Below, piece by piece: positions 1-10,960 of a DNA stretch of 64,000 bases; positions within the stretch are counted from its first letter, which is position 1; every line of letters starts with the position of its first letter. The notes below the pieces were generated by a model, which saw nothing but the letters and a program-made list of their open reading frames with translations, was not told the DNA's origin and did no database searches. Made by a program: the position numbers and the translations under genes. Where the stretch lies: contig NC_134535.1 of the NCBI RefSeq assembly GCF_050624435.1, forward strand, positions 73,342,494-73,406,493, in the 5' to 3' direction. Origin of the DNA: Tenrec ecaudatus (taxonomy: Eukaryota > Chordata > Mammalia > Afrosoricida > Tenrecidae).

Positions 1-442
1 TGAGCCTCTCCTTTCTAGTTCTCAGGTCCCTTGCTTTCTGATTGTTCAACCAGGGTGCAGCTGCCTTAGCAGTTCCCTGCTTCAGCTTGCAAGACTGACT
101 TCTTGAAAGACTTCCCCAAGGAGAAGCCACATGGACCTACCCCGACGCAGCCCTGAGTGCTGGAGCAGCCATGTGGAGACCCCTGCCAGCGCTGAGATGC
201 TTACACATTTACTGATTCGGCTTTCCTCCTACAGTCAGCATCATCGTGTGTGTTTTGTGAGATGGAGGAGGACTTTATGGATTAGTGTTGGACATATGGG
301 TGAGTGGGTTAATGTTGGACTTGTGGGCTTAGGCAACACTGGGTTGGGATGTTTTCTTGATCTGCACTTAACCTTTATATAAAATCTCTCTTATACATGA
401 GTTTCTGTGGATTTGTTTCTCTAAAGTACCCAGACTAATATA
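1..442 (+). repeat. ERV-L-type LTR, left end outside window
   Basis: This is the right-hand 440 bases or so of a long terminal repeat that recurs at 13.4, 20.0, 24.0 and 38.8 kb (plus) and, in variant form, at 5.0, 14.1, 34.5 and 51.2 kb (minus). It is recognised by direct similarity to those copies, for example the blocks around 130-180 and 255-330 and the ending around 431-442. The left end is cut by the window edge, so its target duplication cannot be tested. It sits inside the minus-strand L1 that resumes at 443. It is most likely a solo LTR, since no internal retroviral sequence follows. Confidence 0.8.
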
Positions 443-3175
443 CTTACCTCAGCTGATTCATGTTGTACTTGTCCTTTTGTGCTTGGCTTACCTCACTTAG
501 CATAATTTCCTCCAATTCTTCCCATGTGGCAATGTGCTTCATGCATTCATCAATGCTTTTTAGGGATGCATAGTACTCCACTGTATGTATGTATGTACCA
601 CAGTTTTTTAATCTATTCATCTGTTGATGGGAATTTGGGTTGTTTCCAACTCCTTGCGACTGTGAACTGTGCCACAATGAACATTGGAGCACAGATGTCT
701 GCCTGTGGTTTGTTTCTTGCCTCTTCTGGGTATTTGCCCCATAGGGGATTGCTGTGTCATATGGTAGCTAGATTTCCATCTGTCTTAGATATCGACGAAC
801 TGATTTCCATAGTGACTGTACATACCTACAGGTCCACAGCAGTGGATGAGAGTCCCTATCTCACCACAGTCCCTCCAACACTTGTTACTTTCTGATTGTT
901 TTAATTGAGCTATCTTTGAGGGTGTTAGGTAGTATCTCATGGTTATTTTAATTTGCAGTTATATTAAGGCTAATGATGGGGAACATTTGCTCATGTGTTT
1001 ATTGACCATTCAGATTTCTGCCCCTGTGAAACTTTTGTTTAGGTCCTTTGCCCACCTCCGCAGTGAGCGATTAATTTGGTTTTTTTTTTTTTTTCCTTTT
1101 TGGAAACTAGCAGAGTACTGTAGATTTTAGAAATAAGGCCTTTCCCTGATGTGCCATTGCTAGAGATGTTTTCCCAGTCTTTCTTATTACTCTTGGTGAA
1201 TTCTTTCAGTGTACACATGTGCTTTATCTTCAGTATATCCCACTTGTCAGTTTGTCCCTCATCTGTATTTGTGTCCTTCCCTATTTCCAATAGCCTATGT
1301 ATCCCCTACACCAAAGTTTTTAGGTTTGTCCTAATTGCCTCATTGATGGTCCTAATAGTTTGGGGTTTTACCTCAAGTCTGGGATCCAGGTTGAGTTTCT
1401 TCTTGTGCATGGAGTGAAGTAAGGGTCTTGCTTCATTTTTCTGCTGGTAGATATCCATTTTTCCCAGCATCACTTGTTGAAGAGGGCATCCGCTTCCCAT
1501 TTGATATTTTTTGGGACCTTATTAAAGATCAGTTGTCTGTGTGCTGATGACTTTATTTCTGGGTTTTCAGTTCTTTTCCATTGGTCTGAGTATCTGTCAT
1601 TATACCAATACCACACTGTTTTGACCACTGTGGTTGGATGATAGGTGCTAAAGTCAAGTAAAGCAAGCCCTCCCACTCTGTGCTTCTTCTTGAGGAGTTC
1701 TCTGCTAATTTGGGGCTTCTTCCCTCTCCATATGAAGTTAGTAGTCAGTTTTTCCCAATTCTTTGAAGAAAGATGATGGTATTTGTATTGGCATAGCATT
1801 TAACTTGTATAGTGCCTTGGACAGGACTGACATCTTTACTATATTTAGTCTTCCCATCCACGAGCATGGGATATTCTTCCATTTGTTGAGATCATTCTTC
1901 TTTGCTTGTAATAGTGTTCTGCAGTTTTCCTCATAAAAATCTTTTGGTTTTTTAGTCAGGTATAGCCCTAGATATTTCAATTTGTGCTTGGCTATTGTGA
2001 AGGCTACTATCTTTTTGATCCCCTCTTCCATGGTCTTGTCTGATGTGTATAGCAGTTCAATATACTTCTGTTTGTTGATCTTAAATCCTGCCACTTTGTC
2101 ATATTCCTCTAATGCTTCCAGTATTCCCCTTGTGGAGTTTTAGGGATTGCCTATATATAAAATCATATCACCTGCAAATAACGATCATTTCACCTCTTCC
2201 TTCCCCAAGGAAATACACTTGATGTATTTTCTTTGCCTTATGTTGTTAGCTAGGACCTCCAGTACAATGTTAAATAAGAGTGGTGACCTTGTCTGGTTCC
2301 CTTTTCCAGTGGGATTGTTTTCATCTTTTCTCCATTGACTACCAAGTTGGCTGTTGGTTTTTAAGATATAGCTTATATTATTATATTAAGGAATTTTCCT
2401 TTGATTCCTAACTCCTTGAGTGTCTTAAACAGGAATTGGTGTTGAATGATTTCAAATGCTTTTTCTGCATCTCTCGATATTATCATGTGGTTCTAATAAT
2501 TTTTCATGTCAATGTGGTGAATAATACTAATGGTGTTTCCTATATTGAACCATCCCTTCTTCCCCACTTGGTCACGGTGAAATATCTGTTTTACATACTT
2601 TTTTATTCTACTGGCCAATATTTTGTTAAAGATTTTTGCATCGATGTTTATTAGGGATATTGGTCTGTAGCTCTAATTCTTGTGAGATCCTTACCCAGTT
2701 TAGGTATCAGAGTTAGCTTCTTTGCCTGTGATCTATCTTTTTCAGAGAGTGTTGTATTAATGTCACCTACAATAATTGTTGAACCTGTAATTTCTGTTTT
2801 CATCTTTTGGAGCATTTGATTGATGAATTTAAGGGTCGTTCATTGGGTGCATATATATTTATTATGCTCACTAGTTCTTGGTTTATGGTTCCCTTGAGCA
2901 TTATATAGTGCCTCTCCTTATCTCTTTTTACGCCTTGCACCATGAGATCAACTTTGTCCAAGGTTAGGATTTCATTCCCTTCTGTTTTTGAATTGCCATT
3001 TGCTTGGTATATTTTTCTTCAGCCTATCTTTGTCGGTGTTCCTGCGATGTGTCTCCTGTAGGCAGTAGATTGATAGGTTGTGTTTTCTAAGCCAGTCTGC
3101 TATCCTCAGCCTTTTAATGCCTGAGTTCAGTCCATTGATATTCAGGGTTATTGAATCTATCTGTGGACTCTGTGA
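443..3175 (-). pseudogene. L1 ORF2 (endonuclease-reverse transcriptase), broken
   Basis: Minus-strand remains of the L1 protein that nicks target DNA and reverse-transcribes the L1 RNA. The N-terminal endonuclease part lies at about 2730-3175. The reverse transcriptase and connection segment lies at 1738-2690, with a readable 118-residue piece at 1738-2094 containing LNKWKNIPCSWMGRLNIVKM. The segment at 1470-1799 has the NFIWRGKKPQISRELLKKKH block, and the C-terminal part is at 444-692 (MKHIATWEELEEIMLSEVSQ). Compared with the copy at 41.6-45.0 kb, about 1.07 kb covering the end of the endonuclease and the start of the RT is missing at 2710-2714. The RT catalytic FADD reads FAGD near 2182. 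There are many stops and it is not functional. Confidence 0.9.
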
Positions 3176-3184
3176 TGTTGTCTT

Positions 3185-4526
3185 GTACCTTTTGTGTTGG
3201 GTATTTACCTACCTCCCTTTCTTATCAGTGTGTTGTGCATATGTGTGTGTACATGTGTGTGGTGTATGCTTGCCTTCTTTCCACACTTGAGCCAATGCTA
3301 TCTTGGGGGCTGCTTTCTCTGTGTTGCCTTCTGGATGGGGTTATTCTATGTGATGGTCTTTTATTTGTGCTTGGTGCATGCTGTTCTGCCCATAGTGGGT
3401 CAGCAAGGATCTTTTGTAGGACTGGGTTTCTTTTGACATATTCTTTGAGTTTTCCCTTATTAGGGAAGACTGTTCTCCATCTATCTTGATAGATAATTTG
3501 GAAGGATAGAGTATTCTTCGGTTTGCATTATTTTCCTTCAATTTTTGGAATATTTTCCTCTGCTCTCTCTTCTTCATAGTGTCTGCTGATAGGTCTGAGC
3601 ATATACCTTTATAGGTGACTGCTTCTTTTTCCCTAGCTGCTCTCATGATTTTTTCCTTTTCCTCTGAGTTGGATAGTTTAACTATTATATGCCTTGGTGA
3701 CTTCTTGGGATTCAGTCTAGTTGGTGTTCTTTCAGCCTCCTGAATCGTTGCCTGGTTTTCATTCATTACACAGGCAAAATTTTCCTCTAAGAATTCCCTC
3801 GCTATTTGCTGGTGACTTCTTCGTTGTGTCTTTTTCAGGTAGTCCAATTGTTCCTCTTCATAGCATCGGACATGGTTCTGGGCTTACTTTACCTTCTCTA
3901 ATTATCTTATTTGACTTTCTTTCCTGTTTGTCGAAGTCTACCTGGCTATCCTCTAGATCAGATGTGTCAAATTGGTGGCCCGTGCGTCACAGGCAGCCCC
4001 CTAGGTAATTTTTTGTGACCCACAATGCTCTGAAATAAAATATAATGAGGGAATTGTATGTACGCTATTGCCTCGATCTCCCTTAAGCGCTATTTTCTTC
4101 ATAACATTTTTTTCTATTTTCATTTTAATTTAGAGCATCATGGGCCACAAAAAATTACCTTGGGGGCGTCAGTTTCACACACCTGCTCTAGGTCACTGGT
4201 GCGATTCTCTGCCTCCTCAAGTCTGTTGGCGAAGACTGTGAACTGCTGATGGCTTTTGTTATCTCATCCCTTAGGTCTTGCATTCTCCTTTGGTGGCCTT
4301 CATCTCCTCTATCATTTCATAATTTTCCTGTATTACATCCCTCATATCTTATATAACTCCAAGCAGCATTCTGGAGATTTCTTCCTGTAGTAGATCAATG
4401 TCTGCTTTTATGCATGACATTAAGTTCAGGACTTCTTCTGACATTGCCTTTTGTTTCTCCTGTTTTTCGTTGAGGTTGTGGGAGCTGATTGCTGTTTCAT
4501 TGTGTTTTAGAGGACCCCGGCACCAT
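3185..4526 (-). pseudogene. L1 ORF1 (RNA-binding protein), broken by a hAT insertion
   Basis: Minus-strand copy of L1 ORF1, the trimeric RNA-binding chaperone of the L1 particle. The start ATG (reverse complement of 4524-4526) opens with MVPGSSKT, matching MAPGSTKT at the start of the other L1 in this window. A Glu/Lys-rich coiled-coil region follows at about 4195-4500. The RRM and C-terminal domains are readable at 3341-3847 (KSPRHIIVKLSNSEEKEKIM, then SADTMKKREQRKIFQKLKEN). A frameshift occurs a few codons after the start. The frame is split by the hAT element at 3959-4185 and by a further shift near 3341. It is an inactive copy. Confidence 0.88.
3951..4193. mobile_element. Short non-autonomous hAT transposon (MITE) with 8-bp target duplication
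   Basis: The element proper is 3959-4185 (227 bp). Its ends are imperfect inverted repeats: the left begins cagatgtgtcaaattggtgg and the right, reverse-complemented, begins caggtgtgtgaaactgacgc. The flanking 8 bases are ctctagat (3951-3958) and ctctaggt (4186-4193), a target duplication with one mismatch, which is the hAT hallmark. It interrupts L1 ORF1, and the L1 coding sense resumes on both sides. It has no coding capacity, so it must have been mobilised by a transposase made elsewhere. The family name is not certain from sequence alone. Confidence 0.88.
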
Positions 4527-6222
4527 TGTTCAGAGTCGATGAACAGTGGGCTCTCTGTTTGGAAGGTTTTAGGAATGCTTTGAATTGCCTGCAGCTAATT
4601 TCACTGTGCAGTCAGGCTACCACTTTATCCTCTTATGGTTTAACTCTTTCCCTAGCTAACCAGTATTCTGTTATTTGGAGGGAACGTTGAATGGCTCTCT
4701 CAGGGGACACTGGTTGAGTGGTTGTGGACCTGCGAGGAGTCCGCTGCATTGGATTATCTCACAGGGAGTCATGGTGGGGTGAACCATGGTAGTTTGGGGC
4801 ATCTCAGAGGGTGTGCAGAAGTGCATGCTGCAGTGGGAGTGCCACAGCGGGCAGGTGGGTGTGCCCGCTTTGGTGTAGAGCACCACAGATGGTGGGTGGA
4901 ATTGTGCTAGTCAGCTAGATCACCACATAGGTCAGGAAGAGGTTCCTGCAGCAGCGTGGAATGCTGGAGAGGGTTGGAGGATGTGTTAGACAGGATTCTC
5001 TAGAAAGACAAAATCAGAATGCTAATAATTATATATATACACACAGATAGATGGATATATTACATAAAAATAGTTAATTAAATTACAAAGCAGTAAAAAT
5101 GGCTCATTGCATCTCACTCTCGTGAGACAGTTGTGAGACACTGGTAGTCCTTCAAGTCTTGAGAGCCGCCAGGTAGTCCTCTGTAGAACAATTCAGGCTA
5201 TCCAGGCACAGGCAGCAAACAGCAAGGCAGGTCACCAACACTCAGCCAGATGACAGGGTCTTACAGTCCCTGGCTCAAGAGATGTAAATTCCAATTGTGT
5301 GGCAAAGTATGTCTTGAAGAAACCTCAAATTATGGTGACACAGTCCATGGGTTAGGTGTCCCACAGGTAGTGTAGCTTGCAAATTGAGACACAGAACAAA
5401 CAAGGCAGCCACACATTGGTCCAATGATCAAAGAGCAAGAGACAAGACAAGTGAGGCTTGCTGAACCATTTATCTCTCCGCCCTTCAATTCATCCCACAT
5501 GTGTTTATTGGCCAGGTTGGCACAATAAACTAACTACTTCAGAGGAGCTTCCTTAGGCCGTGTGAAACACTATGGTAAGTGGGAGGAAGTTCCCTCAGCT
5601 ACATGGGACTGCAAAGGATGGTCAGGGTTTCCCCCAGCCAAGTAGGAGTTCCCCCAGCCACTTAAAGGGCCTTTCAGGGTAGGCCTGAGTTCCACTACAG
5701 CAGAAAACAGGCAGGATTTCCCCCAGCCACATGGTACACCACAAGAACGGGATCTCCCCGAGATGGGTGGAGGCAGGAATAATTGCCCTAGGTGAAGGGG
5801 GTGGCCTGGAGGCCAGTAGTGGTGTGTGAAAGGAAAAAGAAGAGAAAAAAGCTGAGCTTGCTGAGACTGTAGGGGGAAAGAGAGAAACAAAATAAAGATA
5901 TAACTGAGTCCCGATCACCTGACCATGGGCTTGGAGGGTTCAAACCTTGCCCAGCAAGCTCTGAAGTAAAGCCCTTGGACTGGCTGAAGGAACCCAGCAC
6001 TAGCTGAGACTGTGTCAGGCTAAGGTTAAGCCTTAGCCAACTTCTACAGTGGTAAGCCAAAAGTCCATAGCTCCTCAAAACCTAGTGGATCTGTGTGTAT
6101 TTATGATGCTCCTTCTGTGACCCAGCAGTGTGGAATTTCCCTCTCACTTGGCTCTCCTGCACTGATTTCTGTGGCATCCCTCTGATATGTGTTACTCAGT
6201 CGCCATCTTGCTGGAAGTTCGG
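4527..6222 (-). other. L1 copy A 5'UTR, split by an LTR
   Basis: The sequence between the ORF1 start and the L1 5' end, read on the minus strand and GC-richer than its surroundings. It is split by the LTR at 4982-5541. The part at 5580-5780 contains repeated short blocks around the string cccccagcca (near 5632, 5654 and 5720), suggesting internal duplication of a promoter module as seen in many mammalian L1 5'UTRs. L1 5'UTRs normally carry an internal RNA polymerase II promoter; whether this one does is inference. Confidence 0.7.
4977..5546 (-). repeat. Solo ERV-L-type LTR with 5-bp target duplication
   Basis: The LTR is 4982-5541 (560 bp), inserted on the minus strand into the L1 5'UTR. It begins TG and ends CA, and is bounded by the 5-bp direct repeat gagga (4977-4981 and 5542-5546). 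Its reverse complement matches the 3' LTR of the ERV-L provirus at 13405-14019, including the ataaatggttcagcaagcc block, the AT-rich tail and the final tctaacaca. No internal sequence is present, so it is a solo LTR left by recombination between the two LTRs of a provirus. Confidence 0.9.
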
Positions 6223-8147
6223 GGTTTGTTTGTTTGTTTAATGGGCAGATTTGTCCCACATCAGTGGTATTGGTAGGTAAGTTTACATGTGAATTCTGGC
6301 ACCTTAAAATCATGCTAAAATATAATTTGTGGCATGACTTTGTCACTTCTTGTTAGTCATCAATTACCTAAAAGGAGTTTGATTTTGAAGGCGAATAAAC
6401 AAATATTGGTTGGATGGTTCCTTTTTTGTCACTCCATTTGACTCACATCTTCAAATGGCCCTAGTCATCTTCATCCAGGGAATAAGTGTATATTCACAAT
6501 GGTGTAAAAGACCTGTCATTATTACTGTGCATGTTTCTCCAAAACAGGTACTCTGAACAGCAGCTGGAATGTCAGAGAGTCAAAATAATCAGTTCACCTA
6601 ATTTTACAGATTAAAAAGGGGGCCTAGCAAAATTCAGCTAAAAACCAGTTAGCTCTTAAGTGGTTAACTAATAGATATAGAATTGGCCCTTCTGAGTACG
6701 ACTCCATTGCTTTTTCTTCTACGTCTTTCTAACAATACAAACATATCATAAAATTACATTTCTTCTCAGAAACAGAAAGACAATGTCAGGCAAATTTGAG
6801 AATTTGTTAAGCCAGTGGAAAATTGCCCGCTCTTTGATAACACTTTCAAGTCAAACTAGCACGCTGAATAGATTTCACTCCCACATATTAAATAGAACTG
6901 AAACATTGATGTTCTTCCAAAAAGAGACTAATTTCCTCCTTCTCAAAAAGGCCACGATAATGCCTTTTCAATTTAATGTAGAGTTCACTTAAGTGACACC
7001 CTGCTAAAGAACAAATTGATTTAATTAAGGCAAGAAAATATCAGTATAATCATGGTTGTCAAATAATAAAAGTAATAAATTAATGTAGTATTTTGTTGAG
7101 GGGAAAAAGATCTACTTAAGAGCCACATGTAACTTCGGCTTCATGCATGGTCACAATACGAATGAAGCAAGTTCATGTTTAAACCCTCCCTGGAGATTCC
7201 TAAATCTGGCAAAAATATATAACAAGAACTGGATTTACCTTCTTACAGAAAACAACTCCAAAAGGAGACAAAATACAGGATAAGTAAATATATATTGATA
7301 GAAAATAATCAAAACCTCTATTAAACAAAATATTAAAATGTGAAATTATCCTATATCTCTGTCTGTCCCATTCTGGAGGCAGAGTTTGCATCTCTCTAAC
7401 CCTGTCCTGAAGAATCCTGTGCTCTGGGATTTACACCATGTCAAAAAACAATTTGGGCATCCTCAGGGAACTCAAATTATGTTCCTTTTAAATGTTCTTT
7501 GAATTTGAGGAACAAAAAGAAGTCTGCACGGGTAAGATCAGGACTGGAGGGTGGATGGGGTAATATTTCCCAGTAAAATTTTCATAGAGTAACTGTTGGT
7601 TGCTGCCTTCAACATAGGAGCACGGGCATTTCCTTGGCATAACTTTTTGTGCCTTTTTATGTCCAATGCAGTTTTCAATATTTTGAAAGTTCTTCATAAG
7701 CCATGATCATCATGTATCTGCCTGAAAATCTAGCAAGATTACCTTTTTTCATTATTTTAAAAACAGTTCCCATAACATTCTCCCCTGATCTTTCTGCCTT
7801 GAACTGACCTAGCCCACCAGATTGCCTTGAAAGGCAGTATTGTGATTGGCCTTTTTTAAAAGGCACCCTAGTGAAACTAAGGCAAGTTTATTACTGAGAG
7901 AACTTGTCTGCAGCATCGCTGACTGCACAGGCATGTTTAAACACATTTTGTTTGGAATAAATCTGTACATGCATGAACTGGACCTGTGGTAGCAATAATT
8001 TTTTACTTCCTCATATGTGAAACAATGGTTCTCAAGACTGAGGATATGAAGTAACAAAGTCCTTGAAAAATAGAATAATAAGTAAGATGAGCACTAAACT
8101 CGCTCAAGCTTACTGTCTTAAAGAAACTTCTATGTCACAGTACTCTA
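6223..8147. other. Intergenic sequence, no gene recognised
   Basis: AT-rich sequence with only short chance ORFs (about 60-80 codons) and no splice or coding pattern I can support. No repeat family in this window matches it, so it is probably unique DNA or very old decayed repeat. A (gttt)n-like run is present at 6224-6239. Confidence 0.6.
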
Positions 8148-8337
8148 CAAGTTACTGCCATTGAGTCAATGCCAACTCACAGCAAGTCCCTGGAGGTTTC
8201 CAAGACTGTAACTGTTTAAGGGAGTAGTAAGCCCAGTCTTGCTCTTGTGGAGCTCTAGTGGAGCTGTTAGTGGTTTCAAACTGCAGACCATGTGGATCAC
8301 AGCCAACATGTAACCACTATACCATCAGAGCTCCTTG
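8148..8337 (-). repeat. AfroSINE-like SINE
   Basis: Minus-strand copy of a tRNA-derived SINE. Its 3' tail is at the left (gccattgagtcaatgccaactcacagc). Its tRNA-like head is at the right (ctgcagaccatgtggatcacagccaac, then accactataccatcagagctcc), which matches the reverse complement of an A/B-box tRNA head. The tail resembles the RTE 3' end at 60.66 kb. The copy is diverged. Confidence 0.8.
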
Positions 8338-8519
8338 CCACAACCCAAGAAGGGGAAAACTAGAGTCCATCAGGTTCTCTGAGATAAGGCGCCAGACCTG
8401 AAAGTGTAGAAAGATTGAGAGAGCTAGAGATCACAGGACAAAGTATTGGGAAGAAGTTACACAGAGACATAACTCCAAATATCCGCGGTGGGTCTCCCCA
8501 AAGTATTCCACTAAGCATT

Positions 8520-8840
8520 AGTCATCATTTCTGAGAAGACTATCAAAAGCACCATGGAGTGCCAAAAAGGCAAATAAAGGGTGGCAGACTTTGTCTTATA
8601 TACTTTGGACATATTGTCAGGAGAGGCTGGTTCCTGGAGAAGGACACCATACTTCGTAATGTGGACAGGGGGAGAAAGCAAAGAATGGCCCTCGATGAGA
8701 TGGACGGACACAGTGGCTGCATCAATGGACTCAGGCATAGGCACAATTGTGAGGATGATGCAGGACCACGCAGTGTTTCTTGCTGTTCTGCAGAAGGTTG
8801 CTATGGGTTGCAACCAACTCGATGTTACCTACAACAAAAG
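8520..8840 (+). mobile_element. RTE (BovB-like) LINE, 3' coding end
   Basis: A 5'-truncated plus-strand RTE fragment carrying the extreme C-terminal part of the reverse transcriptase ORF. It reads LCLIYFGHIVRRGWFLEKDT, then a Gly/Arg-rich run and a terminal GLQPTR-like segment. The same C-terminal block is seen at the 3' end of the longer RTE at 18330-18570. It ends just after the coding stop near 8840. The frame is partly open but the element cannot move. Confidence 0.78.
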
Positions 8841-9664
8841 TATTGCTCAGTTAATCCATGTGAAGAAGCGAGGGAAAGGTCATTTGAAAATTATTAACAA
8901 TACTGATGCCCAGCCCTCACACAGAGCACGGTTGGTGCCTGTTTTTCACCAGTCAGTCCTGGGAGTCATGAGGAAAGTTTCACGATCTGTGGGGTATTGA
9001 GAAGAGCACACACAAGGGTCTTTCCATCTACAGATTTTATAGCTACAACCTAGGGGCTGGGCAGACACATATAAGTAAGATGTGAAGGAATCTAACTCGG
9101 GGCTTGGTCGGTTTGGCCATTCTCCATGGTATCATAGTGAGCTCTCTCAGAAGCAGGAACAGAAGAATCCCATGACTATCAAGAAAGAACCATCAATAAA
9201 GCCCAGGTGAGAGTCCTGCCTAAAATGGCAGAGGCAGTAGAGATGCCAGAGAACCCAGTATTGAGACCATAGTCAGAGAAGAGAAGCAGCACTGAGACCA
9301 GGATGCAGAGCAGCAGACTGGCTTCCTGGCCCACAAAGTGTGGCAGAGGCCAAGGGACCACGTGGCTATGAGGTCAAGGACCAGAGAGAAACGCCTTAAG
9401 CATGATGGAGAAAAGGAGTGCTGTGGAGAAAAGAAATGTATCTTTATCACTTTGTAACCTGTTAGTTTCCCTAATAAAACCCAAATCTTAAGAATTATCT
9501 ATGATTTATGTGGGACCATTGCAACTGATTATTGAACTCAGCAGAGAAGTAAATTCATAGGAATGATTACTCTCTGCATAGGGAATAAGGAAGATGGAGG
9601 GTAGAGTCATGGCTGACCTTTGCCTTGTGACAGTTGACCTTGGGCTGGTGTGGAGTTGGAGTTT
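8841..9664. other. Intergenic, no gene recognised
   Basis: No repeat or coding pattern that I can support. Open frames on the minus strand at 9179-9450 are short and overlap each other in different frames, so none looks selected. Confidence 0.5.
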
Positions 9665-9945
9665 TTTTCAACCTTATGTAGACAAAGAGTGTCAGATGAC
9701 ACTTCATTTCCTCACCATATCTCCTTGTTGTGTTCAAACGACTGCCTTTTGGTCTGTGTATAGGTTCTTCATGAGCACAAATAAATATTCTGGAATTCCC
9801 ATTCTTCATAATGGTATCCATAATTTGTTTTGATCTATGACATAGAATATCTTGCCATAGTCAATAAAGCGCAGGTGGCATTTTTTGGTATTGTCTGCTT
9901 TCATACAAGGTCCATCTGACATCAGCAACGATGCCCCAAATGAGA
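9665..9945 (-). mobile_element. RTE LINE fragment, reverse transcriptase region
   Basis: Minus-strand fragment matching the central RT region of the RTE family. The blocks around 9745-9830 (ttcttcatgagcacaaataa, attcttcataatggtatcca) and 9850-9935 also occur at 23640-23810 and 31610-31770. It is truncated at both ends. Confidence 0.75.
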
Positions 9946-10299
9946 GAAATACAACTAAAAAGCAATGTTATTCTTCACTGCTATTTTCTGAAATAGTCCA
10001 ACACTAAAATCTATTTTCACAATGCATTAGGAAAGAGAAATTATGATCACATAACCAATCAAATAACCAATTTCTTATGACTCCTTTCATTTGAGACAGT
10101 AACTGACAGAACCACTATACTGTATCCCTGAAATGTGGAATAAGGGCTATTACAATAGGAAAGGCCAGGTGAAAACCATAAGAACTGCCAATGCCTAGAA
10201 AAATAGTAAACCAAAAGCAAAGCCACATTCCTGGAGGGATTGCAGAGATTAGTGCCACCATCAAAGATTTGAAGGACCCTGTTTAACTCACCTATTTGA

Positions 10300-10960
10300 C
10301 TTGTGGGGGTGCGGGGGGAACCCAAGATGGATCCTGGAGAATGACAGTGAATTCTAAGCTTAACCAGGTGGTGACTCCAATTGTAGCTGCCATACCAGGT
10401 GTGATTTCATTGCTTGAGCATATTAATACTTCTCCTGGTACTTGGTATGTAGCTATAGATGTGTCCAATGCCTTCTTCTCAATATCGGTCCCGAAGGACC
10501 GCCAGAAGCAGTTTGCCTTCAGCTAGCAGGGGCAGCAATACACTTTCACAACTCTTCCCCAGGGGTACATCAGTGCTTCCACAGTGTGCCATAATTTAGT
10601 CTGAAGGGAACTTGATCTCCTGTCTCTTCCACAAAATGTCACACTAGTCCATTATATTGATGACATGATGCTGATTGGACCCACTAAGGGGAATGTATCG
10701 AAGACTCTGGATTCACTGGTACAACATCTGTGTGCAAGAGGTTGGGAAATCAACCCAACGAAGATTCAGCCACCCTCTACCTCAGTAAAATTTCTAGGGG
10801 TCCAGTGGTGTGGGGCATGTCAAAACATTCCTGCTAGAGTGGAAAATAAGCTATTCCATCGGGGCCCCCAAACAACTAAACCAGAGGCACAATTCCTAGT
10901 AGGCCTCTTTGGATTTTGGAGGCAACATATCACTCATTTGGGTGTTCTACTTTGACCTAT
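10300..10960 (+). pseudogene. ERV-L pol: reverse transcriptase domain, broken
   Basis: Pieces of the retroviral reverse transcriptase lie in two main open stretches, at 10296-10526 and 10665-10955. The first contains the run ending in [18 protein letters not shown], which carries the first catalytic aspartate. The catalytic YIDD box is intact at 10653-10664, in frame with the second stretch. Between them (10527-10650) the frame is closed by a stop and a shift. Further downstream, PTKIQPPSTSVKFLGVQWCG and the LVGLFGFWRQHI block belong to the RT thumb/connection. As a whole it is not functional. Confidence 0.9.

Larger units (their letters stand above)
443..6222 (-). mobile_element. LINE-1 copy A, decayed and interrupted
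   Basis: A long L1 read on the minus strand. Its 5' end lies near 6222, where the reverse complement carries the usual L1 start (cttccagcaagatggcg). Moving left come a long 5'UTR (about 4527-6222), ORF1 (about 3185-4526) and ORF2 (about 3175 down to 443). The 3' end is not present: the LTR at 1-442 separates it, and the rest presumably lies left of the window. Inside it are an LTR (4982-5541), a hAT element (3959-4185) and an internal deletion at about 2712. All frames carry stops or shifts, so it is inactive. It is clearly the same family as the more complete copy at 39.4-47.4 kb. Confidence 0.92.

Noticed and set aside
131-382. 83-codon plus-strand frame at the left edge
   Set aside because: It lies wholly inside the LTR, and the same region in the other LTR copies is closed by different stops.
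3959-4185. Identification as a SPIN element, known in tenrecs
   Set aside because: The terminal sequence does not look like the SPIN ends as I recall them, so I only call it a hAT MITE.
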